Source of the DNA: Leuctra nigra
Lineage: Eukaryota > Arthropoda > Insecta > Plecoptera > Leuctridae
Assembly (NCBI GenBank): GCA_934045905.1
Contig: OW203767.1
Span: 28,704,520 to 28,768,519, forward strand
Direction: 5' to 3'
DNA: 64,000 bases
Part shown: positions 1-12,240 of the stretch, in pieces
Numbering within the stretch: position 1 is the first letter of the stretch
How the letters are laid out: every line of letters begins with the position of its first letter
Notes under the pieces: model-generated
What the model was told of the DNA's origin: nothing
The model's database searches: none
The model's input: only the letters and a program-made list of their open reading frames with translations
Translations under genes and position numbers: made by a program

Positions 1-1
1 G

Positions 2-109
2 AGGCAAGTGGTCTGTTGTGATGGGATCGGATGCTGGACCACCCGAGACGGTCTCTATACCTGTGACAACACCCTTACGACCGATCCCACCCTTATTTCT
101 TCACGCTAA
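2..109 (+). CDS. possible 3'-terminal coding exon, partial
   Basis: The frame starting at base 2 stays open from the window edge to a TAA at 107-109, about 35 codons. The peptide has four cysteines and includes CCDGIGCW and DGLYTCDN. The segment is richer in GC than the DNA that follows, which turns AT-rich soon after the stop. This is what the end of a last exon would look like, but an open frame this short is also expected by chance. No family is recognised. The DGLYTC string only loosely recalls the D-x-G-x-Y-x-C signature of immunoglobulin folds and is not enough for a call. The upstream splice acceptor, if any, lies outside the window. Confidence 0.2.
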   Translation, partial: RQVVCCDGIGCWTTRDGLYTCDNTLTTDPTLISSR

Positions 110-2504
110 GTAAATAATCGTAAAAATTCTCGACTTTTTTATTCAGTTGAAAAGGGTGACTTTACCCTTTCATCCATTGAAAATCAAACAGTGCCAGAGT
201 TCTTATGTTATTATATTCCTTTTCATGCGACTTGGAATCTAAACATGAAATCCAGTTGTAAATATATTTTCTATATCAACATCATTTAGACATAAAAATT
301 TAGGAGACGTGGAAAAAATAATATGGAGACGTGATTTTAGGTTTATGACTTGATTCAGTAACAAAACTGAAACGAAAAAATTAATTTTTATGACGAGAAA
401 TATGGGGCACTATCTGAGAACTCCCCTCCTACAACGTTCTCCCCTCGGTTTAGAAAAAACAACCACGTTGAATAATATTATTGAAATTGGTCAATTAATT
501 GAATTATTGGGAGATGACGACGAAAGCTTAGGATATGGCAAGATGGGAAGGGGCGGTCGTGTCCTATTAACACATGAATCTTCCCAATATGCTTCTTGAC
601 TGATAAAACCTCACTCAGTTGCGTCAGTTTTGGGAATCTTTCTCCGAAATTCAAATTACAATTACAATTATATTTCTGAAGTCCACAATTTGTTTTAGTG
701 GATGTAGAATATCTACAAACAATTGTTTAGATAGCGTTGATAAATATCATACAAGTGACATTCTGTCCATAAAAACCTGCGGATTATCGATGTACACCTT
801 CACAATCGTTTAGATTTAAAACTCAATTTCCTCTGGCGATAAAAAATTCTCAAACGTTCTAAAAATTCTTGGGGTCCAAAAGGAATGTCTCCCATACCCT
901 CAATTTGGTTCAATTTGTTTTTACAAATTTGGCTATTTGATTTCAGTAATTCCTCGACTAGAACTACCAATACATAACGTCAATGAAACTACAAAACCTC
1001 GTAAATGACATTTTCAGAATTATTCAGGGGAGAATTTTTTAATTATTTAGGGCTTTAAAGTCAAATGTTTACAAGATAGATATTATGGTTTATGGCACTC
1101 AACAGCGAGGTTATTAGCAATGTTTTTTACAAGGTTTGGTACTTCAAGAAATTACTACAATCTCTACAAATATCAAAAGACATCGATTTTGAAAACAGTG
1201 TCACGAGGTTTTGTATTTTCACCGACGATAATTCATTTCAATCCTGACGTTTCGAATCATTCGATCTGCATACGTCAATCAATACTTCATCCCAATGTCA
1301 TTCCCACAACTTATCTTCTTCACGTAGCTTTGCTCATCTCTGAAACAAGCGCCGAATTGTCTCGCACATCGGTACGCGGAGATTGATGGAACTCGCTGGA
1401 TTTATGCCGGGGGTGGATATGTGAGTTGAGGGGATGAAATCAAACGAAGACGGACGTATGGGGATGTCGCAGACAAGACGGAGGTGATTGATGAAGAAGA
1501 GGCATTAGAGAGAGATCGTATTGAGCCGTTGAGAAATAGGTTACAACATGCCAGAAGAAGATCGCAGACGATTTAATGACGCACGACGACCAACAGCAGG
1601 TATAGACACTTGAGGGAGAAAAGAAGAACGTATTTTTAGAGAGAGAGTGGATGAAGAATATATTTCTAAAGCCTTTATATCGTGGATCCATTTTATTAAT
1701 CAAAACACAATGTTTGAACTGCCAAACCAGCGTTTTGAGTAAAAACTCGAGAGATATTCTCTAAAAATTCACGATTATTTAGTTTATTATTAAAATATTG
1801 TAGCTGCGTATAGTTGAATACGTTCTTAGTTTGTTAGATATTTATGTCATTCATCTGCCAATCCATTTGAAAGTAAAAAATAACTAATTTCCAAACGACC
1901 CTCTTCCAGAATCTTTTTTTCTCCCTGAAAAATATCTCTCTATTTTCTATTGGCTCCCTTCTTTGAACACTAACCACGACGCCGACGTCTAGACTCCCCC
2001 CCCCCCTCCCCCAACGTCTTTAACCCTCGGTGAACGGATGTTTTTAAATGTTCATTGATTGTTCGGAGGGTTACGGATTTTATGGGTCATTCGGTTTCGT
2101 CTTGGAAAAGTAAAACCGACATTAAAAAAGACGCCGCCACAGAAGAAGACACTTGCCGATAGGTACAGTCCGCGTGAGAAGACAATGTCCTTCACAGAGC
2201 TGAATGCCGTGAGTTCGACTCCTGGACACATCATAAGTGTCCTGATTACTAGGCCCAAGCGGATGAATTAATGATATGTTGTGATTATGATAAATAATAG
2301 GTATGGATGGACTGTGGGATTCACTCTAAAACCTAAGCATCTTGAAATAATGTATTCTTATTAAATGCGTTGCTAAATAATAAAGACACTGTTAAGAAAC
2401 TTATACGACACTTAAAAAGACGCATTTTAGCAACTCCAATAAGGATGCATGAAAATACGCCATAAAAGTCTTATTTCAAGTAATTCAAACTTGGGTTTTA
2501 GTGT
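110..2504. other. noncoding, no gene recognised
   Basis: AT-rich unique-looking DNA. Short open frames (for example 1120-1386 on plus and 1440-1703 on minus) show no domain, codon bias or splice structure. An 11-base C run at 1996-2006 is the only simple-sequence feature. Confidence 0.5.
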
Positions 2505-2640
2505 AGAGGCGGTCATTGTATAATAGTAAGGAACCTTCCCGGCATTTGCCTATGATATAATGGTAGTGGGAATCGAACCAGGGGACTTCGGATTTGTGGA
2601 TTGTGTGTCAATGCCTGAGCTAACTTGCTTCGTATCACCC
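2505..2640 (-). mobile_element. tRNA-derived SINE
   Basis: Read on the minus strand, an A-box-like TAGCTCAGGCA (2612-2622) is followed about 40 bases later by a good B box, GGTTCGATTCC (2569-2579). This is the internal pol III promoter layout of a tRNA. The rest is not a foldable tRNA gene: downstream it runs into a tail, GGGAAGGTTCC, which recurs in the copy at 16.3 kb and, slightly altered, at 22.75 kb. A tRNA head plus a shared unrelated tail is the SINE structure. Exact ends and target-site duplications are not clear. Confidence 0.6.
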
Positions 2641-2660
2641 ACATTTCAGAGGACTTTTAT

Positions 2661-5600
2661 CAGCTATTTTCCTAAACTGTTAATTTTCTCTTTGCACTTT
2701 CGCAAGTCTTCATCGACATTTCCCACTCTTTCCTTCCACTAATGAGCTTACCCAAGGTGTTTAAACACCAGCTGTTTTAATATCATAAACTGGCTAATTG
2801 AATTAAAGGAGGCCCTCAATGGGTGGGAAATTACACAAAATTGTTCGAATATCCCTGCTTTTATAACATTTAGAAATATACCTACTGGAGAACCTTAAGT
2901 GCCACTGTGTCGTATACCCCAAATTTACCAGATTCAAAAATATTTATGATGTACAAATCTCGGTACAAATTAATTTGTAGGCTGAGAAAATATAAATCTG
3001 AAAATACAAAACTGGTATTGGGTTCACAAATATATTTTTTACTACTTCTATTAATCTTTTTATCATAACTAATATTAAAACCATTACAATTCATAATTAC
3101 AATCATTTATCAATCATGATAGATATTTACAAAATAAAATAACGCATTTTTGTGAATCTGACTATAACATCTAGAGGAAAAGAACATGTCTTCAGTAACC
3201 GGAATATACTTTCCAGGATAAAAGGCTTGGATCGGATTTCTTGATTCTTTCCACACTGAGTTTGGCAGATTGGGTGAAGAAGTGGCAAGGTGGAGGGGAT
3301 GATCGGGATGTAAAGATCAAGTAAAGGGTGGCGTCTTGAAGGGGTGAATCGATAGGTCTCTTTCGCTACCGTCTCGTGGGGGTGGGGGGTGGAGGGAGGA
3401 ACTTGTTGAGTTAGAACAAGTCAATTCTCTTCGGAAATTGTCGACAAAGGTCCAGCCAATCGGCCGTCGAGATAGAGAGAAAAAGAGAAGAAGATAGAAA
3501 TTCAATTGAGTGGATCGAGAGGGAAAAGTAAAAGGGGTTAAAAGGTTGGATCATCATTTACTTGTTGAATGCTGGGATCAATAAACGATGGAAAATTGGT
3601 TGGAGTGGGAGGAGGAAACGGAGCTTGTGCGAGAGAGAGGGGGGGGGGGGGGGGGGGGGGGGTACGTGTTGAACGTCTTTTCGGAAATCGTTTAGAGATA
3701 ATGAAAGGGGGTCGTTTTGCTGAAACCTACTTTTATGCGTCCCAAAAGATATTTCCATTTCTCAATTGAACTGGGTGATAAAGAATTGAGTCGTTAAATC
3801 GGAAAATAGTCGCGAGTTGGGAGGAAATTGAAAACCGAGTGACATTTCTAACAAATCCATTCTTCATTTCCCGTGACTTATTATCATTTTCCAACCTTTC
3901 GAAGAGCGTTCTTATTAATAGCAAGAAAACACTGCTATTGTGATTGAGCAATCACGAGCCCAACTCTTTGTTACTCATTTGCAAAACAGAATCTTTAGAT
4001 CAGAGTGCCAATAAATACTTCTTGCGTCGAAAACGATATCTCTCAGTCAACAAATAATTTCACGAAGGTGAGAATTGAGCAAGAACAGGGCTTGAACCCG
4101 GGACCTCTCAACACCTGTGAATAGGGCAAAAATAAACAGGAACTAATCATTTTGAAGTTTGACATTTAAAATTCCCGAACCTCGACTAAAAAAAAATAAG
4201 GTAACAAAGGTAAAAAATAATGTAAAACACCTGCTAAAAGTTACAAAAAACTAATAGTACAAAGCGATAGTTCCTTTCGATAACAGGTGACATTTATTAC
4301 AAAAACATCCTTCACTGAAGAAAGTTACACCTCCATTTTACTCCAACAAAACCTTTTCAACAATCGTGCTCTTCATAATTACAAACCTGAATCCCTCACA
4401 TTCGGCGCGGGGGAGGGGGGGGGGGGAGCAATATGGCGGCATTCGAATGCGTTTCTTATTATTGGTTTCGATCTGAGCAAGAGCGATGTAAAAACCGCAT
4501 AAACCATGCGGCTGTCTCGCCTAATCCCGACACAAACATTTGTGTCGATTTTATTACCTCGTAAAAGTCGGTAAAAGAAGGCCGACAAGGGCGAATATCA
4601 TTTGCAGGAGTTGGTGAAAAACAGAGGCTCGAACCAAGGCGATTTCAGAGTTAGTCAACGGGGTTCGGGGTTCGATGCTCGTGACTCGTTATAGATGACT
4701 TGACAGCTGAATCACTTTCCGAGGATGCTAAGGAAGATAGATGATGAGGAAGAGCAGGAAGAATAGTACAGGACCAGCCAGGAAGTGGATTCAAATAAAA
4801 CATAATCAGTAGTCAAATAAAATTACAATAATGTTTAGTCCCTTGTCTATCGGTCCTCAACATAAATAACACTTGGTGTTGCTAATACGAACATTAGGAG
4901 ACAAAAGATACATAGGTATATATTGATACATAGAATCAATATACATATAGGTATAAAGGTATAGGTATAGGTATTGCCTTTATTGCCTAAAATTGGAACT
5001 AGCACATAATTTGCTTATAGAGTAGAAATATCAAAAGTCCGCAGGAAACGTAAGAAAGTGCAGAAATGTAAGGAAAGTGCGAAAAGCGTGATGGGTCAGT
5101 TTTTAAGTGTGTGTGGCTGGGGGGGGGGGGGGGGGATGCTATACCAGAAATGCTATAGGTAGTTTCTGCACGATAATTTAATATTGGAATAGGTACTTAA
5201 GATTTAATATAAATTAAATGCTGCAAATAATCAATGCTTTCGGTTGCTCATCAATAAAATGATACAAATCGTCCGAGCTTCTAAAGTTGCATGAATGGGA
5301 CATGAACTCATATGAATCGCACGTATTTCATTGCTCCTAAAGTTCACTTTGTTTATTGTTTTCAGTCATCGGATTGTTTTTATATTTCACAGCGATCCAA
5401 TAAAATCACGTATTACTGCGAATATTAAAACACGTAAAAGCAATGGAATGTTGATAATGAAAATAGTTCTAACAGAAGGAAATAAATATCCAATGGAAAG
5501 CGGATAGGGTATTATTTGTTTTGTGCAGATCGTGGATATTAAATCTGTCAATGTTCAAAAAAGTAGACGTATAAGTTGGGCAATAATTTTAGCTTTTCTC

Positions 5601-5888
5601 TTGCAGTTTGAAACCTTCAATTTATGCACTATGTTGCAAAGAATTGTCCTGATTTGAATTTGAAAAAAAGTCACGTATTCAATTTATAATATTTAATAAT
5701 TGTATAAAGTGAATGTGAATCGATTTTGCTGAAGCGGCAAATGACTTATCTGCGAGATTTCCTGTAAGTGATTATTCATGATTTTACTTATGCCATAATA
5801 GAATGATATTCTTCTCTTCTAGAGGCAAATGATGGGACGGTTTCTTTACCAAAATGATTCCAAACTATTTTCCCAATACACCTGCAGT
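2661..5888. other. noncoding with poly(G) runs and simple repeats
   Basis: No gene recognised. Contains a 24-G run (3639-3662), a G-rich run at 4415-4426, a 17-G run (5119-5135) and a short GGTATA-type microsatellite around 4950-4975. Confidence 0.5.
4050..4150 (-). mobile_element. tRNA-like B-box fragment, possible SINE remnant
   Basis: The minus strand carries GGTCCCGGGTTCAAGCCC, a B-box-like GGTTCAAGCC inside a T-arm-like context, at about 4086-4103. A related string, GGTTCGAGCC, occurs on the minus strand near 4626-4635, with loosely similar sequence after it. No convincing A box is visible in either, so these are at best decayed SINE heads. Confidence 0.3.
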
Positions 5889-6270
5889 CCAACGGCTGGT
5901 GTATTGGATACCTCGGTTCTCGTCAAATCACCGAGATAAGCAACATTGAGCGCGGTCAGCAGTTGAATGGGTGACCATTCAACTCTGCCTTGCTAGTTCT
6001 GCCGTTGTGCCAGAGAGACTGGGGTGGTAGGGGGTTAGTGTGACGACCTCCCTCCACCTGTTATCAGTCTCTCGATGGCGCGGGTTGTGGAGACCCGTGC
6101 TGTGAATGTTACACCGTCCTTCGGATGGGACGTTAAGCCGTTGGCCCCCTTGGTATCTTTCGTCAGGAGTAGGCTACATGCCTGTACCGGGTTTCCTTTC
6201 CTCCCTTCTCTATTACATTCTCACTAGTGGAGCCTCGGCTCAATCCTCATAATCATTTACAAACGTGATC
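5889..6270 (+). mobile_element. 5S rRNA-derived SINE (SINE3 type)
   Basis: The first ~120 bases follow eukaryotic 5S rRNA in order. They contain the CGGTTCTCGTC...ATCACCGA block, an AAGCAAC-type internal promoter start, GCGCGGTCAG, and a C-box region resembling GTCAGTACTTGGATGGGTGACC (here with AGCAGTTGAATGGG). The element then leaves 5S and runs through a central part containing the hairpin CGTCCTTCGGATGGGACG, ending near CATTTACAAACGTGATC. The same 3' end recurs in the copy at 53.28-53.49 kb, so the element is a dispersed SINE and not a 5S gene. 5S-headed SINEs are established as the SINE3 class. Transcription would be by pol III from the internal control region; several mismatches suggest an old copy. 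Confidence 0.75.
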
Positions 6271-9200
6271 TATAAAGAACACTAAGTCAAAACTAATTGC
6301 CTAATTTGGTATGAAACAAATACATTTGTTATCATATATTTTATTTTTAAATAAACTTTTATTATGTACGAAAAAAAGTTAAAAATTAAATACGATAACA
6401 ATGACATTTCCTTGAAAATATTTCCCCTGCACAGAATGCTATTAATCCTGACGTCTCCTCCGATTAGCTAATCCTTGTTAGTTCGCAATTACAAGTATAT
6501 ATGTAAATAATCCCTCCTAATTACTGCCGTCTCCGTGTAGCATTCGCGCACCACAATTATTTCATTCCCATCAAAGAGCCGAGCTCACATTAATGACGAG
6601 GCAAAAGGCGCTGGAAACATCTAAATAATACCTTCATATCATCCGCTAACTCGCGCTGTACAATTCCCAGGCGCGTTTCCATCTGTCTTACTCATGGCGA
6701 GGCTAATCGGGCGGAGGAGCTTTTTATTCGCAAGATCAACGAGATCAACGAGATGTTTTCATTCATATTGGGTTGATATTAATACATTATTAAAACACTT
6801 ATTAAAATATTAAAATAGTTATATAAGGACTGTAGTTTGAACAAAGGTAGTCATGGTATAGGTATCTGGATTGACAGCGGTTCTTGATATAAGGGGGAAT
6901 AGCAAATGTCGTTAGTTGACGATCGAAGTATCGTCGAAGTATAGTTTTTAATCTGTTTTTAATTGCACCAGGATTCCAAGAGATGTTGGTTTCTAAATAA
7001 TAAAAATTATCGAAGGTACGCCTATTTGTGATGTAAATTGTACCTCAAAACACAGTGCAACCATTATTTAGTTTTAAGAATTGTTAAGGCTGCCTTCTAG
7101 TGAGAAATTGACTTTGCCTTCACGGAACTATGGTTCTCAAAAGCAGCAATTTTTGTTTAAATTTAAGCGCGAATTGTTAAATTAAATTTTCTTAAAACTT
7201 TCCAAGTGGCACATTTTTCAAATAAAATCATAATTTTAGGGGAATTCAAGCAAGCCTATACATCGTCTCAATTTCACATAGTTCAGCAGAGAAAAATAGT
7301 ACAAAAAAATACATTTCGAAGTGCTACGGGTTGAAAAAGAAGAATATTTTTTGCACCTTGGGTGGTATTTATAATATGTAGAAAAAAAATATGGAATTAC
7401 ATTATATCTAACTCAAAATCGTTTTTTTAATAACAAATTTTGCTTTTATTCCCCTAATTTTGTAAGAAAATCTAAAAATATATATTCACCTTTCTGATAC
7501 TTTTTCCCGAATTATGTCCCTCCCCCTACATTCCAACCCCTTCACATGCATGTTAATACAATCACAAAACTTGGCCTACACATCGCAACAACCCGTCATC
7601 ACAAACTCAGCAATTCCCTGCTGTACCCAGCTTCCAAACACACGCTTCTTGCGAAACATCATCTCCGTTTCTTCAACATCTCGCAACAATGCGAATAAAA
7701 CACTATCTCTCTCTCACTCTGGCTCACGCTTTGATGTATCCACCTTAGCGAACTGTCAAACTTAGCCTTTATCGTTCCTGACGCTTCGTAAGCCACCCTT
7801 ACACACGTCCGTCATAACCCTCCTGGCTGGAGGTAATAAGGGTGGTTCAGAAAACATCCCTTTCTCTTTTCAAGTGGGGTAATTATATACCAGGTGATTG
7901 ACATTGAGGTGTTCGCTTTTTTGTACAGATATTTGAACATTGATTTGGGAGGTGATCTTTGGAGGGAAAAATGAACGTGTGGGGTCTTCGGAAAATACTT
8001 GATTTTTTTGGTTTACATTTTGTTTGAGATAATTTTCGAGTTTATTGGCAGGCCATAAACGCCAATTGGGTTAGGAAACCTTAAATATAAAAAAAATAAC
8101 TATATATTTAGATGCTTTCTAAAAAAAAATTGGAAGAAAACATATTTTTCATAATTATCTTGAAGATCTCTAAAATTGTATGCTGCTAATTCAATTTCAC
8201 ATTTTAGCAATTTCTACTTAATTTAAAATCTCCACTATATAGTGGTACATTTTCAGTTAATTAAGTTTGAGAATATTTCTTAAATTTTAATTGTAGTTGA
8301 ATTCAAGTATTTACCTACATCATAGTTTTCCCAATTTTCATTGATTCTAGGTATTGGTAAAGTACGTATTTTAGTTGATTACCAGCTCAGTTATTTTTCA
8401 CCTGACTGACGGGCAATCCATCATTCCCCTTCAATTTTCAATGAACTAAGGAGACTGACGTTCCCTTATATTTCCCGTCCATCCACAGAGTACACGTTTT
8501 CCTCCAGAATAGTACATCATTTTTGGCAGGAGCAGTGTTTGTGAATATGGGAATAGATTCCGAGCTGGCTGTCTAAGTGACTTTCATTTGGTAAGGTTTG
8601 AATTTCTGAAACCACCCCCCACCCCCATATATCCACCCATCACACCAAACGAAACATCCAGGGGCAGGAGGGGGGTACAAAGAGCTATCCTCCCCTCCAC
8701 CGCCCCTGCCAGTATGTCAGGGATTTGAAAATGCCCCCCCCCCCCAACCCCTGAGCATCGCACCTCTATCTCTACCCCTTTTCCTTCATTCGAGTGAATA
8801 CATAGATTAAATTTGGCAAGTCAAATCCTAGATAACCCCATTACAGACATCATAGAATGTGCGCGGGCTCCCGGGGTGTGTGTGGGGGGGGGGGGGATTC
8901 CCTACGGGTCAAGAAATATCCATTTTCATATTCAGCAATATTGTAAGTTCTGAGTAGACTGTGATATCAGATGGACTTGATATTAGACATGCATATCGAT
9001 TTCATACTAATATCGATTGGAAAATGTAATACCTACACAAGTAGATATCTATTTAAAAAAGTATGTCAATTAATAACCTAGACCAAATATATCAGTAAAA
9101 TTAACGATTCCGATTTAGAAAATTTCCGTGACAATTCGGTTTGTGTTGAAATAATTTACCTTTGAATTTTAGAAATGTATGTAAAATGTATAATATTGAA

Positions 9201-12120
9201 TTATTATTTAATTCTATAGAAAAATATACAAAATTGAACTATGTTTCTACTTTCTAGGTTACCTCAAACTATCAGATTACTGCAGCAAAAGTATTAATTG
9301 GTATATTATTCATTCGTTCTAAAGTACTAGTTGATATGAGATTGCTCCGAATGATGACAGCGTATAGGCCACTCTTTGAAGAAACTATTTAGTGGTGAGA
9401 ATCACTCATGGAGCGATTTTAACTCCAAATATATTTTGCTTGTAGACATTTCTTTCCAGAATCCGAATAAAATTAAGGGAGGCGGTAACTCGTCTCGAAT
9501 CAAACGCAAAGATTTCCCCATCAGAGAATCTCCTAACTCAAGTGGGGAGGAAATGGCCCAGTTGCTTTTCAAATCAAAGACGATTTTTTCCGAATGTTTT
9601 CATGCGACATTGCGCGCCTCTTTATAGAGAACTCACCGCCCTCCGGATCCGAGGAAGAAGTCGCGGTCGGTGGATCTCGTTTGAATCATTCTAATGGGCC
9701 GTGATCGGCAAAGAACTTAGATCGACGCTCGATAATAACGTTTCTGATTGCTGACAAACGGAGCGGGGAATTCAAATAAAACATGGCTCAGAAACGTTCG
9801 AAAGAGCGATCTTCGAATGATGATCATTAAAAGTCTTTCCTATATAGAATAATTATAAATATGTCACCAAGTTACGGTATTGTTTCAATATGAATGTAAG
9901 TGTACACGAAAATGCTGTGAAGAGTCAAATTTTACGAAAATTTGATTTAGGTGTAAATTTCAGTATCATGTACAAGAATTGGAAAATATTGAGATCCTTA
10001 AAAATTAGTGCATATTTGTGAAAATTGTATAATTTAATTTATTGTATAGGTAGATAAAAATATGAGATAAGTTTAATTTGTATTATAAAAATCACACATT
10101 TACAAATTTATTGGACCAATTATTGGATGCGGTAACTTATGGTGAAACATAATGTTAATATAACAATTTGTATTATACTAAAATGTCGTTTCCTGCCTAT
10201 ATATATCTATTGGTAAGCATGTGCTTCTTGGTTTGTGATAATCGGCAAGCCACTGAACGCTGATGTTTCCAACCAGACGATTCGATTGAGAACTCTTTTG
10301 GAAGTGGCAAATAAGAGGAAAACCGATTGAGGAAACGATTTCAGATTTTCCGAGGGAAAATATTCCTTTGTGAAGGAGACGTCGCTATAGAGGAACATCA
10401 GGGATGAAAGGGAAGGAAGAAAGGGGATAAAGCAAGGATGAAAGAAGCAGTGATAGTGACTTATGAGGGGGCCAGTGATTTAGCCAATAATGTTCACGAT
10501 TTTCCCAGGGCTAGCCAAATTGAGTTTCTTTCAAGTTAGTGACTTTTAACAGTCGTTAGTGAGTGTTGGGGGGGGGGGGGGATCCTCTATGAAGTCACAT
10601 ATAAACTAAAAAAATGTTTTTTTATTGATTCATGCACAATTATACAATAAAAATACACTGTTGCCCTACAAAGCCAGAAAATGCTAATCCAAAATATACA
10701 ATTTTAGGAGAAAATTCACTATGTCGCAGAAAAATCTACTATTAAATTATTTATATCTCCTCTAGGTAGTTTAGATTTAAAAAAATCATAGACAACTTCT
10801 GCAAAACTACTGATATATATGTTACACATTTTTCTCAAATATAATGGAACAACTTAAAAAAAATTATTAAAAATTATTAAAAATATTCAAGTTAAAAAAA
10901 ATTATTTAAATTTTGAAATACCTCATAGAAGTCTTTACACCTTGCACTTGTAAAGTCTAATGGACCCAGCTGTTTATGCTAAAACATCTCACAGTCCTTG
11001 CAGATATCGCCGAAGTCAAGTCACAATGTTTTGGTTGACAACTCCCGTGATTCTAACCCCGCCCTGATGAAAGAACCCGGAGCTTTTGATCCGGTGAAGA
11101 AACCGAACGATAAGAAAGAAGTCCTCAAGGATCGAACTCAGATCCTTCTACATAACATCGCTTCACAAAGGGGTTGGTTGAGGGTGAAAACTGCGCCGAG
11201 AGCGGGGGTTGTCGTAAACACAAACGACATCTTGAATACATCCTTCAATACATGAATAGCGGCGGCGTTTTGATCAAAAACCGACAGATCATTTCTCGTG
11301 GAAAAGAAAGGAGCGTTTGTTTTCTTTTCTCTTTCTTGGTCTTTCAAAGAGAGAGAAAAGGAGATCTGTAAGTGGTTTTATTTATGGTGACATCGAGAAA
11401 TGATGAGGAGTTTTTGGTTCGATTGTGACGTGTATTTGATGATGTGATGTCACAGAGGGTCGTTGGTTCGTGTCCCGGTCGCTCTTGTGCGACATCGGGT
11501 CACGTGACATTGTATGATGCAGATTATAATGTTTCATCTCCAGACGTAGCAGAAAACATCACGAAGGGCGATTGTGATTGGTTTTGAATGGAAATGCAAA
11601 ATATTTACCTTGACTTTGTAGATGGCTCAAAGAAAATGCTGCATTTAAAAAGTTGTTTAGATTTGGTTAGTTATAATTTTTTTTAACCCCTTTGATTTTG
11701 AAAACAAAGTAGGTTGTTGTAAGTATTTTTTCTTCTATTTGAGTTACTTCCTATTTTTTGTATGACCTCACTACAGTAATACCTTTATTTTTACTTAGTT
11801 TTCTGTATAAGTTATATTTTAATTATGATTTTTCTGTAAATAGTGTTCCTAAAACAAGTAATACTTATCCCACAGATGAGCTCCCTGAGCTTTGTGGACA
11901 TTGTGATTTTTGTATTTGTTTAAAAAATAATAAAGGAGTTAAAAATGGTACTCGTCCACAAAGCTACATCAAGATGAACTCTGCCCGAAACGCCGAAACT
12001 CAATAACTTATAGTTATAGCAAATAATGGGAATTTAAATGTATGTAAATCAAGTAACTTGAAATGTATTGATGGTGATATTTTGCTAAATAATAATATGT
12101 TTGAAATTAATATCCTGGAC
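6271..12120. other. noncoding, no gene recognised
   Basis: AT-rich unique-looking DNA with short poly(C)/poly(G) runs at 8734-8745, 8884-8896 and 10568-10581. A moderately GC-richer patch at 9.48-9.79 kb and another at 11.0-11.33 kb stand out; neither has a recognisable protein product. An 85-codon frame at 10998-11255 has no motif and is not called. Confidence 0.5.
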
Positions 12121-12240
12121 ATTATTCTATAGCAAAAACGAAATCATTTCTACCTATCTGAAATAATTTCATATCAATGTGTTCCTTATGGCCGCGAAAT
12201 GATTTCAGATTAAAATGCTTTCGTTTTCGTTAGAATAAGG
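12121..12240. repeat. short palindromic repeat / MITE-like
   Basis: The left end (TTATTCTATAGCAAAAACGA) and the right end are imperfect inverted copies, with a second matching block ATCTGAAATNATTTC inside each arm. About 120 bp in total with a small loop. No target duplication is obvious. Likely a small fold-back or MITE remnant. Confidence 0.5.

Noticed and set aside
2505..2640. A functional tRNA gene
   Set aside because: A and B boxes are present, but the acceptor stem, anticodon arm and T-arm pairings do not form, and the tail is shared with other SINE copies.
5889..6011. A functional 5S rRNA gene
   Set aside because: Several mismatches in the internal control region, no T-run terminator after the 5S part, and a SINE body continuing downstream.
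10998..11255. 85-codon frame in a GC-richer patch
   Set aside because: No family resemblance; the opposite strand is also open, and codon use is not distinctive.
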